A stretch of 64,000 nt of DNA from positions 44,016,077 through 44,080,076 of the forward strand of contig VDFB02000003.1 of NCBI GenBank assembly GCA_007258455.2, written 5' to 3'. Positions within the stretch are counted from its first letter, which is position 1, and each line of letters opens with the position of its first letter. Below the pieces are notes generated by a model. The model made no database searches and was not told the DNA's origin. It worked only from the letters and a program-made list of their open reading frames with translations. Source of the stretch: Sequoia sempervirens. Taxonomy: Eukaryota; Streptophyta; Pinopsida; Cupressales; Cupressaceae. The position numbers and the translations under genes are program-made. This document shows positions 49,830 through 61,459 of this stretch, piece after piece.

Positions 49830-49889
49830 CCTCAAAGAAATGTGGTCTCATGGTGATTTCCATCACCATGAGACCACATTTCTTTGAGG
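49830..49889. mobile_element. Foldback hairpin, perfect 28-bp arms
   Basis: Arms 49830-49857 and 49862-49889 are exact reverse complements around TTCC, including the family words CCTCAAAGAAATGTGG and TCATGGTGAT. Weaker pairing extends outward through GATAAGG and its counterpart CCTTGTAT. Confidence 0.85.
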
Positions 49890-50706
49890 AATTTTCCAAA
49901 CAACTCAATACCTTGTATATGCTTTTGCTTACAATTATGCTTTAATATATTTTTCCATGCATCCATAGTTTGTTGGAAAACACATGTTTTAGGCTTTTAT
50001 CCATAGCAATAATGGGACTTTGGAATGGGGTTTGGCATGTATCAAAACATAAAAGGGGAGATTTTCATGAGTGTTATGGTTGGAATTGCCTTAGTAGACA
50101 CATGCGAAATGTGGATGCATAGATAAGGTACATGAACTATTTGACAAAATTTCTCAATGAGATATGGCCTCGTATTCAATGTGGATGCATTAACAAGGTA
50201 GTGAGGATTGTAAGAAAATATGCCTCAAATAGCTCACCACCTTGTCATTGCTAAATTGTAGGAAAACTAATAAAAGGACAATATGAGAACAATATAGTCA
50301 AAGTTAGAGTTTATATTTTTAATGTAAAACAATGCATTTACACATTACTAAATTTAGGACATTAATTAAAATGGTATAAAATGTAAGAGGAAAAGGCACA
50401 AACATGCATTTTTTAAGAGAGCAATCAAACTAATTTTTTAAAGGATGTATTGCTAGTGGTTAATCATTCAGTAAAAATATTCATTCTCACAAAGGTATCC
50501 CAAAATCAATAGGATGAATGATAGAATGAGGTGATGAATAAAATATCAATTACTGAAAGTTGGCTACTTAATCAAGTGGACCAATTTCTATTGAATCAAA
50601 TAATGAACTCGCAACCAATGAATTCATAACAAAGTCGCCTATGTATATGTGGAGTTAGAAGGAATATTGTTTGAAATATTGAATACAAGGTAGTGAGATT
50701 TTTGAC
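49890..50706. repeat. Scattered fragments of the foldback family
   Basis: Words such as AACAAGGTAGTGAGGATTGT, GTGGATGCAT(A)GATAAGGT and ATATGCCTCAAATAGCTCAC recur around 50105-50270. They are outer parts of the foldback elements in both orientations. No gene is present. Confidence 0.5.
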
Positions 50707-50778
50707 AAAATGCCTCAAAGAAATGGGGTCTTCTGGTGATGTACATCACCACAAGACCCCATTTCTTTGAGGCATTTT
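50707..50778. mobile_element. Foldback hairpin, 35-bp arms with one mismatch
   Basis: Arms 50707-50741 and 50744-50778 pair around TA. Both contain TGCCTCAAAGAAATGGGGTC or its complement. A further half copy (AAAATGCCTCAAAGAAATA) starts at about 50840 without a partner. Confidence 0.87.
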
Positions 50779-50849
50779 TCTTATAATGCTCACTAGCTTG
50801 TCAATGCAGTAGCAATGACAAGGTAGTGAGTTGTTTGAAAAAATGCCTC

Positions 50850-51243
50850 AAAGAAATATACAATTGAATATTGAAAAGGAAACAATCTTGTGAAAAACTC
50901 AAATTGTTGAGGAGTTTGATGCAAGAAGAAAAAAGACTACATAATTGGGTAGAACTCCTCCATTCGAATCTCTATTTTTTAAATATTGCAGTGTAGAAAA
51001 AGGTAGCCCTTTTTCACACTTAATTTGGGAATGATTAACATTAAAATGAACCTAATGTTTCCTTGATCTAGTGTTGTAATGTGTTTTACACATGTTTAGG
51101 GCCCTTTTAAGCTAAATAGACCTAATATGGCCTTAATTTAGTGTTATAAAGTGTATTTATTTACACCTTCACATTAAGTTTTGGATCCTCTTGCATTTAT
51201 GACCTTCATATCATCATTAATAGGCCCCTAAGACCCTTTATTA
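50850..51243. other. Spacer before Copia-2
   Basis: AT-rich, no recognised feature. Confidence 0.5.
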
Positions 51244-52466
51244 TATTGAATAAGACAACTAAGAGGGGGGTGAATCAGTTGCCACAAAATTAAACCTTTA
51301 ATTCAATCATCGAAACTAATTCTTAATATTGTTTAAATGATTAATCATTGAATACCAATGCATAAACTCAAATCCAACACATAAACCCAATAACACTAGA
51401 TTTACATGGAAAACCCAATAAGGGGAAAACCATAGTGAGGATTAAATCACACTATAGAGAATATCAAAACTGATTACAAGAGGCTCATTGTAAAAACAAG
51501 GACTCACTGTCCAACATGGCTAACAACCCAGAGGGATCACTGCTATATAGATACAAAGAAGACAAAGAAGACTTGTTACAGAGAGACTGCAATCCCAATG
51601 AAACAAAGGATTCCACCATAATCACTCGCAGTCATGCATGAATGATAGAGTTCACCTTCTACTCACTGCACCCAGAAACTCAACATTAAGCTTCACATTG
51701 ATTTTCCACACTCACATCACACACACTCACTGAATAGAATCAATGTTGCATTTAACTGCACTTCCTCTTTCTCTTTTCGCTCTTCTTCTTCGCTCTTGTA
51801 TATTTCTTCACCACTAACTCATCTTGTATTTATACCATCTTCAACTTTGAAACATGTCCAAAGTTGGCCATCAAAATTCAAATTCAAATTAGGTTGGCGC
51901 CAAAACATCCTAGAGTGGAATTAGAATGAGGGCGACCCAAACACATGCTTCAAGGGACCCAAAAATATCCAACATGCTTCATCAACCTTGAAAGTAGTAT
52001 TTCACACAAGGTCAGCCAAACCAATGTAAAACACATAGAACCATTGAGCACGAATCTTCTAGATGCCAAAACTATCTTCAATAAAATCAGGGAAACTTAG
52101 CTCTAGAACTGCAATTCATAAGACTTCATCAAAGAGAAATCCAAACCAACAATATTTCTCCCGGACCTCAACCAGAAACACAAAAAACCATAGCTCACAA
52201 CTGGTGAACACAACTTGTATTGTACAACAAATCAACAACCAAAAATCTGGATATAACATCTTCTAACAACCATGAAAATGTTTGAACTACACAAACATAT
52301 GATCAAATCCGAACCAAAACCCAGAGCAACCATTGAATACCTGCAACATATATTCTTTACAATTTTCTCAATATCCTCGACATATACAACCAACAACAAC
52401 TAGTTGATAACTAGTTGACCAGTTGAAATCAATGAAAACACCTTTAATCTCTCCATTCTTGCAACA
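51244..52466 (-). repeat. 3' LTR of Copia-2
   Basis: Starts near TATTGAATAAGACAAC (the TG end appears mutated to TA) and ends GCAACA, about 1.22 kb. It has the G-run region AACTAAGAGGGGGGTGAATC at its left end and CTCACT-type words around 51480-51540. The purine tract follows (52467-52480, minus strand AAAAAGGGGGATAT). The exact left border is uncertain by a few bases. Confidence 0.82.
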
Positions 52467-52849
52467 ATATCCCCCTTTTTCATTGATGGCAACACATGAT
52501 GTGAAAAATCATCAAATACAACATACTAGCTTTGAATACACTTTTATGTTTCTCCCCTTTAGTAGATAATCTCTTATATGCTTCCTTTCCTTTCACATGC
52601 TTCTTCTCCCATTCTTCCTCTCTTTTTCTTTTTTTTTCACATGCTTCTTATCCCCCTTTGACATCAATGGCAAAGGAAAAATAATATTTTACATTGATTT
52701 CTCCTTTGACATAAAAAATAAAATATTCACAATGACAACCCCTGATACTACCTACTCCCCTTGAGAGGTAGCCACCAAAAAATTAGTCCAGAAGAAGGAT
52801 AGATCCATAGATCCATTGGAATGATGCATCTCCATATGCATCTAGTTCA

Positions 52850-54797
52850 AGAAAGGAGGGGAAGTAACCCCTAACTTCTCTTGGAGATACTCAAAAGTAT
52901 CTTTAATCCTTCGTGAAAATATCAATAATCAGATCCTTCGTCGGAACATACTCAAGCTTTACATCATTATCCATGACTCTCTCAAGAAATGATACCTAAT
53001 AGATATATGCTTCGTCCTCGAGTGCATCACATGATTCTTTGAAATGTTAATTGCACTTATATTATCACATAAAATAGAAATGGGATCATCATATACCACT
53101 GTGATGTCTTTCAATGTTTGTTTCATCCATAGAACTTGTTTACAACAAGATGCAGTAGCAATATACTCAGCTTCAACAATAGACAAGGAGAATGAATCTT
53201 GATTTTTACTTGACCATTCCACCAATCTACATCCAAGAAATAATGCATCACCACTTGTACTTTTTATATCATCTACACATCCAACCCAATCTGTATCTAT
53301 ATAGGCACTAAGTGTAAAATCAACATCTTTAGGATACCATAATCCATAATCCGGAGTGCCATTCAAATATCTGAATATTATTTTAACAGTAGCAACATGT
53401 GTTTCCTTAGGATCTTCTTGAAATCTAGCCACAAGACAAACATCATGCATAATATATGATCTAGTAGCAGTCAAATATAGTAGATCTGTACTTGCTCTAA
53501 TAAGCCTTAGGTGAATCATCATCTTTACCCAATTTGCAACCAGTCACCATATGAGTACTTACTAGTTTGGAACCATCCATCCCAAGCTTCTTCAACATCT
53601 CTCTCACATACTTGGATTGTGAAATGAAAATTCCTTTATTTGTTTTATTAATCTATAGTCCAAGAAAGAAATTCATCTCCCCAAACATAGACATTTGAAA
53701 TTCTTTCTACATCTCTTCCACAAACATTTTGCACATATTTTCATTTCCTCCAAAGATAATGTCATCAAAATACACTACTAGAATCAATATTTTGTCATTT
53801 TCAATCTTAAAGTATAAATTACTATCCATTGTACCTTTATTAAAACCTTGCTAAATCAAATACATGTCCAATCTTGCATACCAAGCTTTAGGAGCTTGCT
53901 TCAATCCATATAAAGCTTTCTTCAATCTGCACACCATATCTAGTTGATATGTCAACTGAAATCCTTCTGGTTGTTCCATGTAGACTTCTTCTTCTAGCTC
54001 ACCATTCAAACATGTTTACTTGACATCCATTTGATTGACCTTAAAGTCTTTATGAGCAGCAAATGCCAAAAAATCCTTATAGCTTTCATTCTTGCTATCA
54101 GAGCAAAGGTTTCCTAAAAATCTATACCTTCTACTTGTGAGTAACCTACACACAAGCCTTGCTTTGTTTCTAACCACTTCTCCAATCTCATTCAACTTAT
54201 TTCTAAATACCCACTTTGATCCAATGATGTTTTTTCTTCTTATGATCTTGGGACCAATTCCCAAGTTTGATTCTTCTCAATATGCATAAGTTCTTCTTTC
54301 AATGCTTCCTTCCAATGTTCATCTTTACAAGCTTCACTTACAGTCTTTGGTTCAATCTTAGAAAGTAAAAATAGATTCACCTTAGTAGCAGCTCTGCTTC
54401 TAGTTAATACACCTTTTTCCTTGTCACCAATAAACTGACTTTTTGAATGATTCTTCTGTACATGTCTAGGTGCCTTAGGGGACATCACTAGAGCATCTTC
54501 TTCTCTTTCATTTTGTTCATCCCACTTCTCTTGCTCATCATTTTCCTGTTCTTCCACAATATCTTCAATTCTTACGTGATCAGGTTCATCAGATTCATAT
54601 CCATCAATGTCAATAGAATAATTCACCGTCTCATCAACCTTGATATTTGAACTCTCTACAATATTTCTTAGTGTTTTATTGAACCATTTGTATGCCTTGC
54701 TATTACTAGAATATCCAAGGAAAATTCCTTCATCACATATTGCATCAAACTTACCCAAAGTTTCTTCATCTCTTCTAATATAACAGTTGCTTCCAAA
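52850..54797 (-). pseudogene. Copia-2 pol, downstream part: integrase end, reverse transcriptase, RNase H
   Basis: The stretch 54240-54797 reads the integrase C-terminal region (CDEGIFLGYSSNSKAYKWFN) and an acidic linker. It is followed by the reverse transcriptase start (IGSKWVFRNKLNE, NKARLV) with a frameshift near 54145. The polymerase box near 53770 reads YFDD where copia has YVDD. The stretch 52959-53522 is RNase H (ATRSYIMHDVCLVARFQ, DWVGCVDD, EAEYIATASC). In-frame stops include one after 54016. Domain order and motif spacing are those of Ty1/copia. The protein is broken here because the nested element sits at 54798. Confidence 0.88.
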
Positions 54798-55890
54798 TGT
54801 TGGAAACAAGCAACACTAAGAGGGGGGGTGAATCAGTGTTGTGCAAAAATTAGATTTATTATTCTGATCTTTAACTCACTTAGGCTTTAAAAAAAAATGC
54901 ATGAACAAAAAGAAAACAATCACAACACCATAACACCAAGATTTTTACATGGAAACCCTATTAGGGGAAAAACCACGGTGGATGGCCAATCCACAATATA
55001 ATCTAAGTATATCCAAAAGAAATATTACAAAATGGGAATGCACTTGCATTTAGGCACACTGCCTGGAGCTCACTACTCAAAATAGAAAGGCTCACTGCCT
55101 TACAATGGTTTGGATTAGATCCAAGAGAATGAACTGAAGGAATAGCATCTACAAATGCTTGATTACATTTCTAGTTAAGCTCAACAATCGATCTTCTGTC
55201 CTTCTGACTGATTCAACAATTATGCTCTGTTTTGCACAAACTTGCACTACAAAAACCTTGATGCACAAGTGAAACTATGCATAATCTCTTAATCAACCTT
55301 CAAATAATCACAAAAAACCTTCACCACATCTTTCACACACAAAATAATATAACTGATCACTTATATATATCCGCAACAAAGGATTTAGTCGCTACAAGTC
55401 AGCTTCAATAAATCTTAAAAATATTAGCAATTATCAGCTCAAATCTTGAGTAATATCCAATGCGCATCCACAACAGTCATCCACAACTTAGCTTGGACCC
55501 AAAACATAATGATCAACCATAAAAATATTCAAATAAACATTCCTTGAATATCTGCAACACATTATATCAACTTAGTCGGCCACAAAACATTGATAAACAA
55601 AAAGATATCAACCAGATCTCCAAACTTACACATAGCTTGGTATGAGGCACTAAGATTTCTGGATAACATAAGAAATATACTGATAAACCTCCCATGAGAT
55701 CCACAACTCAAAATAGTAACAAAAAACTTGCACGTGAATCGATGATCACCAAACTACAGGATGCCCTGTTCTTATGACTATTTGCAAATTGGCTGCTGGT
55801 GGGAGCAAATGATGATGTGCAGATCAATCACCAACTAGGGTTGCCATCAATGAAAAAACCTGAAAGCATTTACAGTGTCTCTTGCCAACA
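54798..55890 (-). repeat. 3' LTR of the nested element
   Basis: TGTTGGAAAC...GCCAACA, 1093 bases. A hairpin of CAACACT with AGTGTTG surrounds the G-run at about 54810-54842. A CTCACT/GCACACTGCC word group is at about 55050-55100. Confidence 0.9.
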
Positions 55891-55904
55891 ATCTCCCCCT
55901 TTGG
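55891..55904 (-). promoter_or_regulatory. Polypurine tract of the nested element
   Basis: Minus strand CCAAAGGGGGAGAT directly before the LTR; shares the AAAGGGGGAGAT core with Copia-1. Confidence 0.85.
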
Positions 55905-56241
55905 CATTGATGGCAACACTTAGTGAAAAATGACTAAGTGTCGGATTAGTACCAGCATGAACTACATTGCCACTTCAAAACTCAAAATGATCTACAATGC
56001 AACTCCCCCTAAGATGAATACACATTTTTCATTGTACAACTCTCCCCCTTTGATATCAATGGTAGAAATTGGGGAACCAAAAAGATAACAAAATTTCAAA
56101 ACTGTGCAGGCATGATCTAGTAACTTACAAAAATTGGAAAATATCTGCAAAATCTCTCTTCAACAAGCTCAAATTTGTGTCCTAGACCCTTTTGAAACTC
56201 TCCAGAATTGTTATGTGACCACAAAGTAAATAAGACAAATT

Positions 56242-59200
56242 TTATGTAGCTTCAAGATTTACTGGGTCACGAGCTTCCATAGCATCTTTGGCCTCTTTTA
56301 ATACATTTTCCATTATTTCAATCTTTGGACTAATTAGTCCTTTGAGTTCACATGCTCTCCCTACAATCCTCTCATTTTCATGCTTCAAACTCCTTATTTT
56401 TTCAAGCAAAGATATTACCTAGCCTTCATCCTCACCAACATTACTGGCTAATGAACCAAAAGCATCAGAAAGGGTAGCCAACTATTTTTCAATATCCTTC
56501 ACCTTTTTGTCATTGGTTTCAGTTAATTTTGACAAAACTAAACATGACTTATACACTTTTCCACCTTTAGATAAAGTATCTTGAACATTTCTCATGCAGG
56601 TGGCTAGCAAAGTTTTATCCTTTGCAATCAGTTCTTTCAATCCACCAAATCTCTTTTCCTTAAACTCCATTTGAACTTTAATCATGGCTGATTTTTCAAA
56701 AGATTCAAAGTGAAAACTTACAGAATTTATGAGTTTCTTCAATTCTCCGGAAGAGGAACCAGACGGATCCTTGACATGAGTAGGCATTAATTTATGCAGG
56801 ACTCCAGATGCAAGGCTTAGCAATTCACTATCCTCTATGTGAGACTTCAGAATCTTCTCACTGGCCTTAGCTTGAGAAATTGAAGCGACCTTCATCATCT
56901 GAATTGGGGATAAAGTAGATAGATTGATTGATCTTTCATCCAATTCAGGATCAAACTCTTCCTGCTATTCCATCAAAGATTTCTTCACTGCCTCAACAGT
57001 GTCTCTTGCCTCCACTCTAATTTCTTGAACTTTTTCTTCTTCAACCTTGGGTTTTGCAGAGACTTTTTTCGGATTGCCTTTAGGCACTTCAACTTCTTCA
57101 TTTTGTGCCTCCTTCTCCTCAGCTAATACCACCTTAGGAAATTCATTTTCCATAGGTATTTTTGTAATTTCCACAGTAGGAGGAATTTGAAAATCCTCAG
57201 CATCAACATTCACTTCCTCATTTTTTGGAACATTTTCAGTATTTACTTCCTCAACATTAATCTTATTCTTTAACATAAATGCTTCCAAAATTTTCTTGGT
57301 TTCACTAACCATAGCATCATTTTCATTGATCATGAGTTTATTCACCCTTGTCTTGCTTTTAAAATCCTTCTTGGCCTTTTCAAAGAGTGAATTCATCTCC
57401 TCAATTGACATTGCTGGACATAGATCTACAAGAATTATTTTCCTTAGATTCTCTTCTTCTGTTCTGGCATTTTATCTTCTTGACTCCAAAACATCATGCA
57501 AACTCTTGGGTAAACCAGACATGATTTCAACAAGAACTTTATTGAAAATGTTCATATATTTTAATTGTGGGTTCTTCAAGAATTATTTGACCGGATTCAT
57601 CAAAAGTTTCAAGCAATTCATAGAGGGGCTTAATATTACCATCCTTAATAACTGCATTCTCAACTTCCTCAACTGACATTCTCGGTTTATCATTTTTTTC
57701 CTTCTTTGCTTTTTCTTCTTTACCGGAAGATTTGCTCTTGTTTAATTTGACAACCTGAGTTACAGTTGCTTTCATTTCTCTCAAAACTTCCACTGACTTA
57801 GTTTCTTCATCTTCTGAAGCGAATTCATATATTCTTGTGCTTTTATTCTTCTTCCTTTTACCAAAAACCTTGTCTTGAGCTGGCTTGGTTGTAGGAGTGG
57901 ACAGGGTTGGGGAACTCTAGGTAGATCTAGTGTGGGCAGAAGATACTCCCAAACTAGAAGACTCGATTTTTGTTGCTTCAGCCTCATCTCTATTTCTTCT
58001 TGATTCTCTCAAAGCTTCTATAGGTAAGCCCATACTTTCTACAAAGACTTCAACTTATTTTCTTACTTTTCTGACTATCACCATTTTTTTCAATTTTGTA
58101 TGAACCTACATACTTTTCTCTACATATGTTCCAAACCTCTCTTCTCTCGGATCCAGACGTGAACTTAGCAAGTGTTTTACATACATCTTCAAAAAAAATT
58201 CCTCTACTTTGTATCCCATAGGCATGATCCATATTGTTATGGGATCAACTGCTTCCATATGACATTGGTCAATATACACCATGAAGTAGATAGTATCTTT
58301 GTACGGTTCCAAAATTGAAGTGGGAATTCTTTCCCTGGCACGCATCATATTCTGGAAATTTTTGAAGTACCCCCAGAGAGTAGTATTCTTAATCTGCTGA
58401 TCACCAATTCCAAACAACATGTTCCTTATCTGAACAGCTACAGGCTCATCATTTTTCCAATGTACTTTTCCAATACCCGTGACCTCATTCATGAAATAAA
58501 AGAATAAACATAACAACAAAATACCGTATTTGAAAGTATTCTTCTTGTATTTCTTGATTTTACTCAGATTCTCCATCAACCGACTTCTGAGCAACTCACA
58601 CAAGTCATAATCAACATTTTGTTTTACCATCTCATAAGCTACATAGATGGTCGTACCAAATATAGAATTATCTTAGATTGAATGATAGATCTTTTAGCCA
58701 ATGACCATTGATGCGAATTTCACATCCACTTCAGCAATGTCTTCTATTGTCATTTCCCTTCTATCCCATTGAGCACCTGTTGCCTTAGTAACCTTCTCAT
58801 TCTTCACGAATTTCAAGACTGAAAGTCTACTAGTGGAATTCAGACCCGTGATTGCACATATAGCCTCTTTCATAATTTTAAATGACACATCCAACCACAT
58901 GAACTCGACATGAACACAACTCAGAAAATTTTGCACCCATTCATTTTCTTCAAATATGGGAAATTTTGCAAACTACGTTAACTTCTTCTCTTTTAGGGTT
59001 TTAAATTCTTGCTTTACAGTAAAATCCTCTCTAATTATATGGTGGGAATACATATTCATTATTTGAGAGCTTCCTAATTCTTCAATATTGGCATATATAT
59101 AAGCCCTAATAGCTTATGTGTGCAATACTCCGTATGATACAAATGAAAATTCTCCTAAGGGCTTGGTCTCAATAGAATTATAAGGATGCCATTTGAATTT

Positions 59201-59245
59201 AGGACGGGGTATGTCCTTAACTTCAACTACCAAAGGAGTGGACAT
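56242..59245 (-). pseudogene. Large ORF of unknown function in the nested element
   Basis: An ATG at 59245 (MSTPLVVEVKDIPRPKFKWH) opens a frame that can be followed for about 1000 codons to a TAA at 56242. Several premature stops (for example just before 58936, 58630 and 56943) and one one-base shift between about 57411 and 57545 interrupt it. The N-terminal third is globular-looking, with VEFMWLDVSFKIMKEAICAI and VDYDLCELLRSRLMENLSKI, a hydrophobic stretch (YGILLLCLFFYF), and PVAVQIRNMLFGIGDQQIKN. The middle is Lys/Glu/Ser-rich and low in complexity. The C-terminal third is helical and coiled-coil-like, ending EARDPVNLEAT. I see no DDE triad, polymerase box, protease or zinc finger. It stands where pol would be, but I cannot name it. 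Confidence 0.75.
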
Positions 59246-59860
59246 GATTGCAATTTCATAAATTCATAGGCTTTTCGATAAATACCTTTTCGTCGGATCG
59301 AAGTTTGATTGTTGATTCTTCTTCACGCTTTGAATCTCTCCACAATTCAACAAAGTTCACTCCAGGGCTCTTCAAACTACTTTCATTCAAAATGCAAAGT
59401 GACAAATGAAGGATGAAAATTTTATTTTATCATCTGCACACCTAACCCTTCTTGCCGCAATAAATTCCTTAAACCTAATTTATTCGGTTACCTTGTTTCC
59501 ATGTACTGAGATAGATGATTCTTTTGTGGTTCTCCAAAACTCTACAATACTGCTTCCAATTGGTTGAACAACATCTGAAAAATATCAATTCACTTACTAG
59601 ACTGGTCCACATTCCAGCATCAATTTCCTGCAGGGGGTTAAAATATTTTTCTGACAACTCCCCCTAGGCCAAAGGCCTAAAACTAATTCTCAGAGGAATT
59701 AGCAGAAGCAGATTATGGTGCTGGAGTATTTACTTCAACAAAGGGATTCTTCTTCACCCATTTCTTCTGCATTTTCCTTGTGATCACATTAATTAGTAGT
59801 GACTTTATCTTTTCCCTTAACATCTTGTTGCATGTTCTGTTTTACCAAACCTCTTCTATT
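59246..59860 (-). other. Spacer between gag and the large ORF of the nested element
   Basis: Degraded, with stops in all minus-strand frames; includes a short purine-rich piece near 59660 (minus strand GGCCTAGGGGGAG) resembling a purine tract. It may be the 5' UTR or intron-like leader of the large ORF. Confidence 0.4.
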
Positions 59861-60800
59861 ACAATAAAATCTAACAGTGTGGCCAAATTTGTTGCAGTTG
59901 TAACACACAACACTTCTCTATCCAGGCCAATTGTTCCACTAATTTTTTCTTGATCTGCATTGGTTAGAAATATGCCCAAATCTATTGCATGCATAACATC
60001 TGACATCTCTATGAAAGCTATTCATCACAAATCTACATTCACTTGACTTATGACCATACTTATAGCAATTAAAGCACTGACCTAAGAATGATGGTCCACT
60101 TGTGTTCATCTTGCTCCTACACTGAGAAGCCATATGACCGAATTTGTTGCAAGAAAAACAATAGCCATTGAATCTTTGAGCATTTGGTTGTCTTATCGGA
60201 TTCCTTCTAGCTCCATTCGTCTGATTTCCTTGCTTGAATCTCCCTTGTTTGGATTTCTTTTGTCCAGATTTGGAATTTTCTCCTTCTTCATATCCAAGAC
60301 CTCACCTGTCACCATCAGCCCTCTTTCCCTTAATCAGCTCATCAAGTTTGGCTGAGCTTTCTTTGAATATCTCCTTGTACTCATTTGTAGCAGTGAGTTC
60401 ATTTCTGAGATCATCAAGTTGTTTTTCAAGTACTTCCTCATTGTTTTTAGATTGCTCCAGTTCATTATCCAATCGACTGCATTGTTCAAATTTTTATTTC
60501 AAGGATTGTGCAGGATTTTCTTCATTCTTCTTTCTATCTTCAATCTCCTTGGTCATCTTCATCATGATAGATTCCATCTCACGCTTCAGGGCAACATTTT
60601 CTCTGGAAAAATTTTCACACTCTTTTGTTTTCTCCTTCAAGGAGAGACTGAGTTGTTCATCTTCCATGCTTTTGTTCTTCTGCTTAAGCTGATCACACAA
60701 TTCCTTTATTTTCTCCCTTGATTCATTGATTTTGTCTTTCAATGACTAAATGAATTTCTTTGCACTCTCAAGATTTTCTTGCAATTTCCGGTTCTCAAAT
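59861..60800 (-). pseudogene. Gag-like protein with coiled coil and tandem CCHC knuckles
   Basis: One minus-strand frame runs from the LTR junction at about 60800 down to about 59861, broken by several stops (near 60745, 60491, 60302 and 59936). The first part is a long heptad-rich coiled coil (KDKINESREKIKELCDQLKQ, then a second run LEKQLDDLRNELTATNEY). A basic Gln/Gly/Asn-rich stretch ([16 protein letters not shown]) follows. Then come CX2CX4HX4C knuckles [28 protein letters not shown] and [15 protein letters not shown] fourth, CYNCNKFGHTVRFYC, has the last Cys one place late and is probably defective. Knuckles of this kind bind element RNA in gag. The N-terminal capsid part has been deleted. 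Three or four knuckles contrast with the single one in Copia-1. Confidence 0.8.
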
Positions 60801-60810
60801 TTTGAAACTC

Positions 60811-61459
60811 GCACTACAACAACCTTGATGCACAAGTGAAACTATGCATAATCGCTTAATTAACATTCAAATAATTGCAAAAACCCTTCACCACATCTTT
60901 CGCACACACAAAATGATATAACTGATCACTTATATATATTCGCAACAAAGGATTTAGTCGCTACAAGTCGGCTTTAATAAAACTTAAAAATATTAGCAAC
61001 TGCCAGCTCAAATCTTGAGTAGCATCCAATGCACATCCACAACGGTCATCCACAACTTAGCTTGGACATAAAACATAATGATCAAACACAAAAATATTCA
61101 AATAAACATTCCTTGAATATTCACAACACATTATATCAACTTAGTCGGCCACAAAACACTGATAAACAAAAAGATATCAACCAGATCTCCAAACTTACAC
61201 ATAGCTTGGTACAAGGCACTAAGATTTATGGATAACATAAGAAACATACTAATAAACCTCCCATGAGATCCACAACTCAAAATAGTAACAAAAAAATTGC
61301 ATGTGAATCGATGATCACCAAATTGTTAGATGCCCTATTCTTCTGACTTTTTGTAAACTGGTTGCCGGTGGGAGAAAATTATGACATGTGAATCAGTCAC
61401 CGACTAGGGTTGCCATCAATGACAACACCTGAAAGCATTTGCAGTGTCTCTTGCCAACA
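60811..61459 (-). repeat. 5' LTR of the nested element, truncated
   Basis: Collinear with 55244-55890 (649 against 647 bases). The junction with gag lies at AAACTCGCACTAC; the full LTR has AAACTTGCACTAC at the matching place, while the base run before it is coding sequence. Confidence 0.88.

Larger units (their letters stand above)
54798..61459 (-). mobile_element. Nested LTR element without pol, carrying tandem-knuckle gag and a large unknown ORF
   Basis: Bounded by a full LTR (54798-55890) and a partial LTR (60811-61459). Flanks CCAAA (54793-54797) and CTAAA (61460-61464) are a 5-bp target duplication with one change; taking out the element and one duplicate rejoins the Copia-2 integrase in frame. 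The minus-strand content is coiled-coil and zinc-knuckle gag, then an ORF of about 1000 codons, then a purine tract and the LTR. No protease, integrase, reverse transcriptase or RNase H motif was found in any frame. The 5' side is deleted: about 440 bases of the LTR, the primer site and the gag start are gone. The shared parts of the LTRs differ by about 7 percent by eye. Confidence 0.88.
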
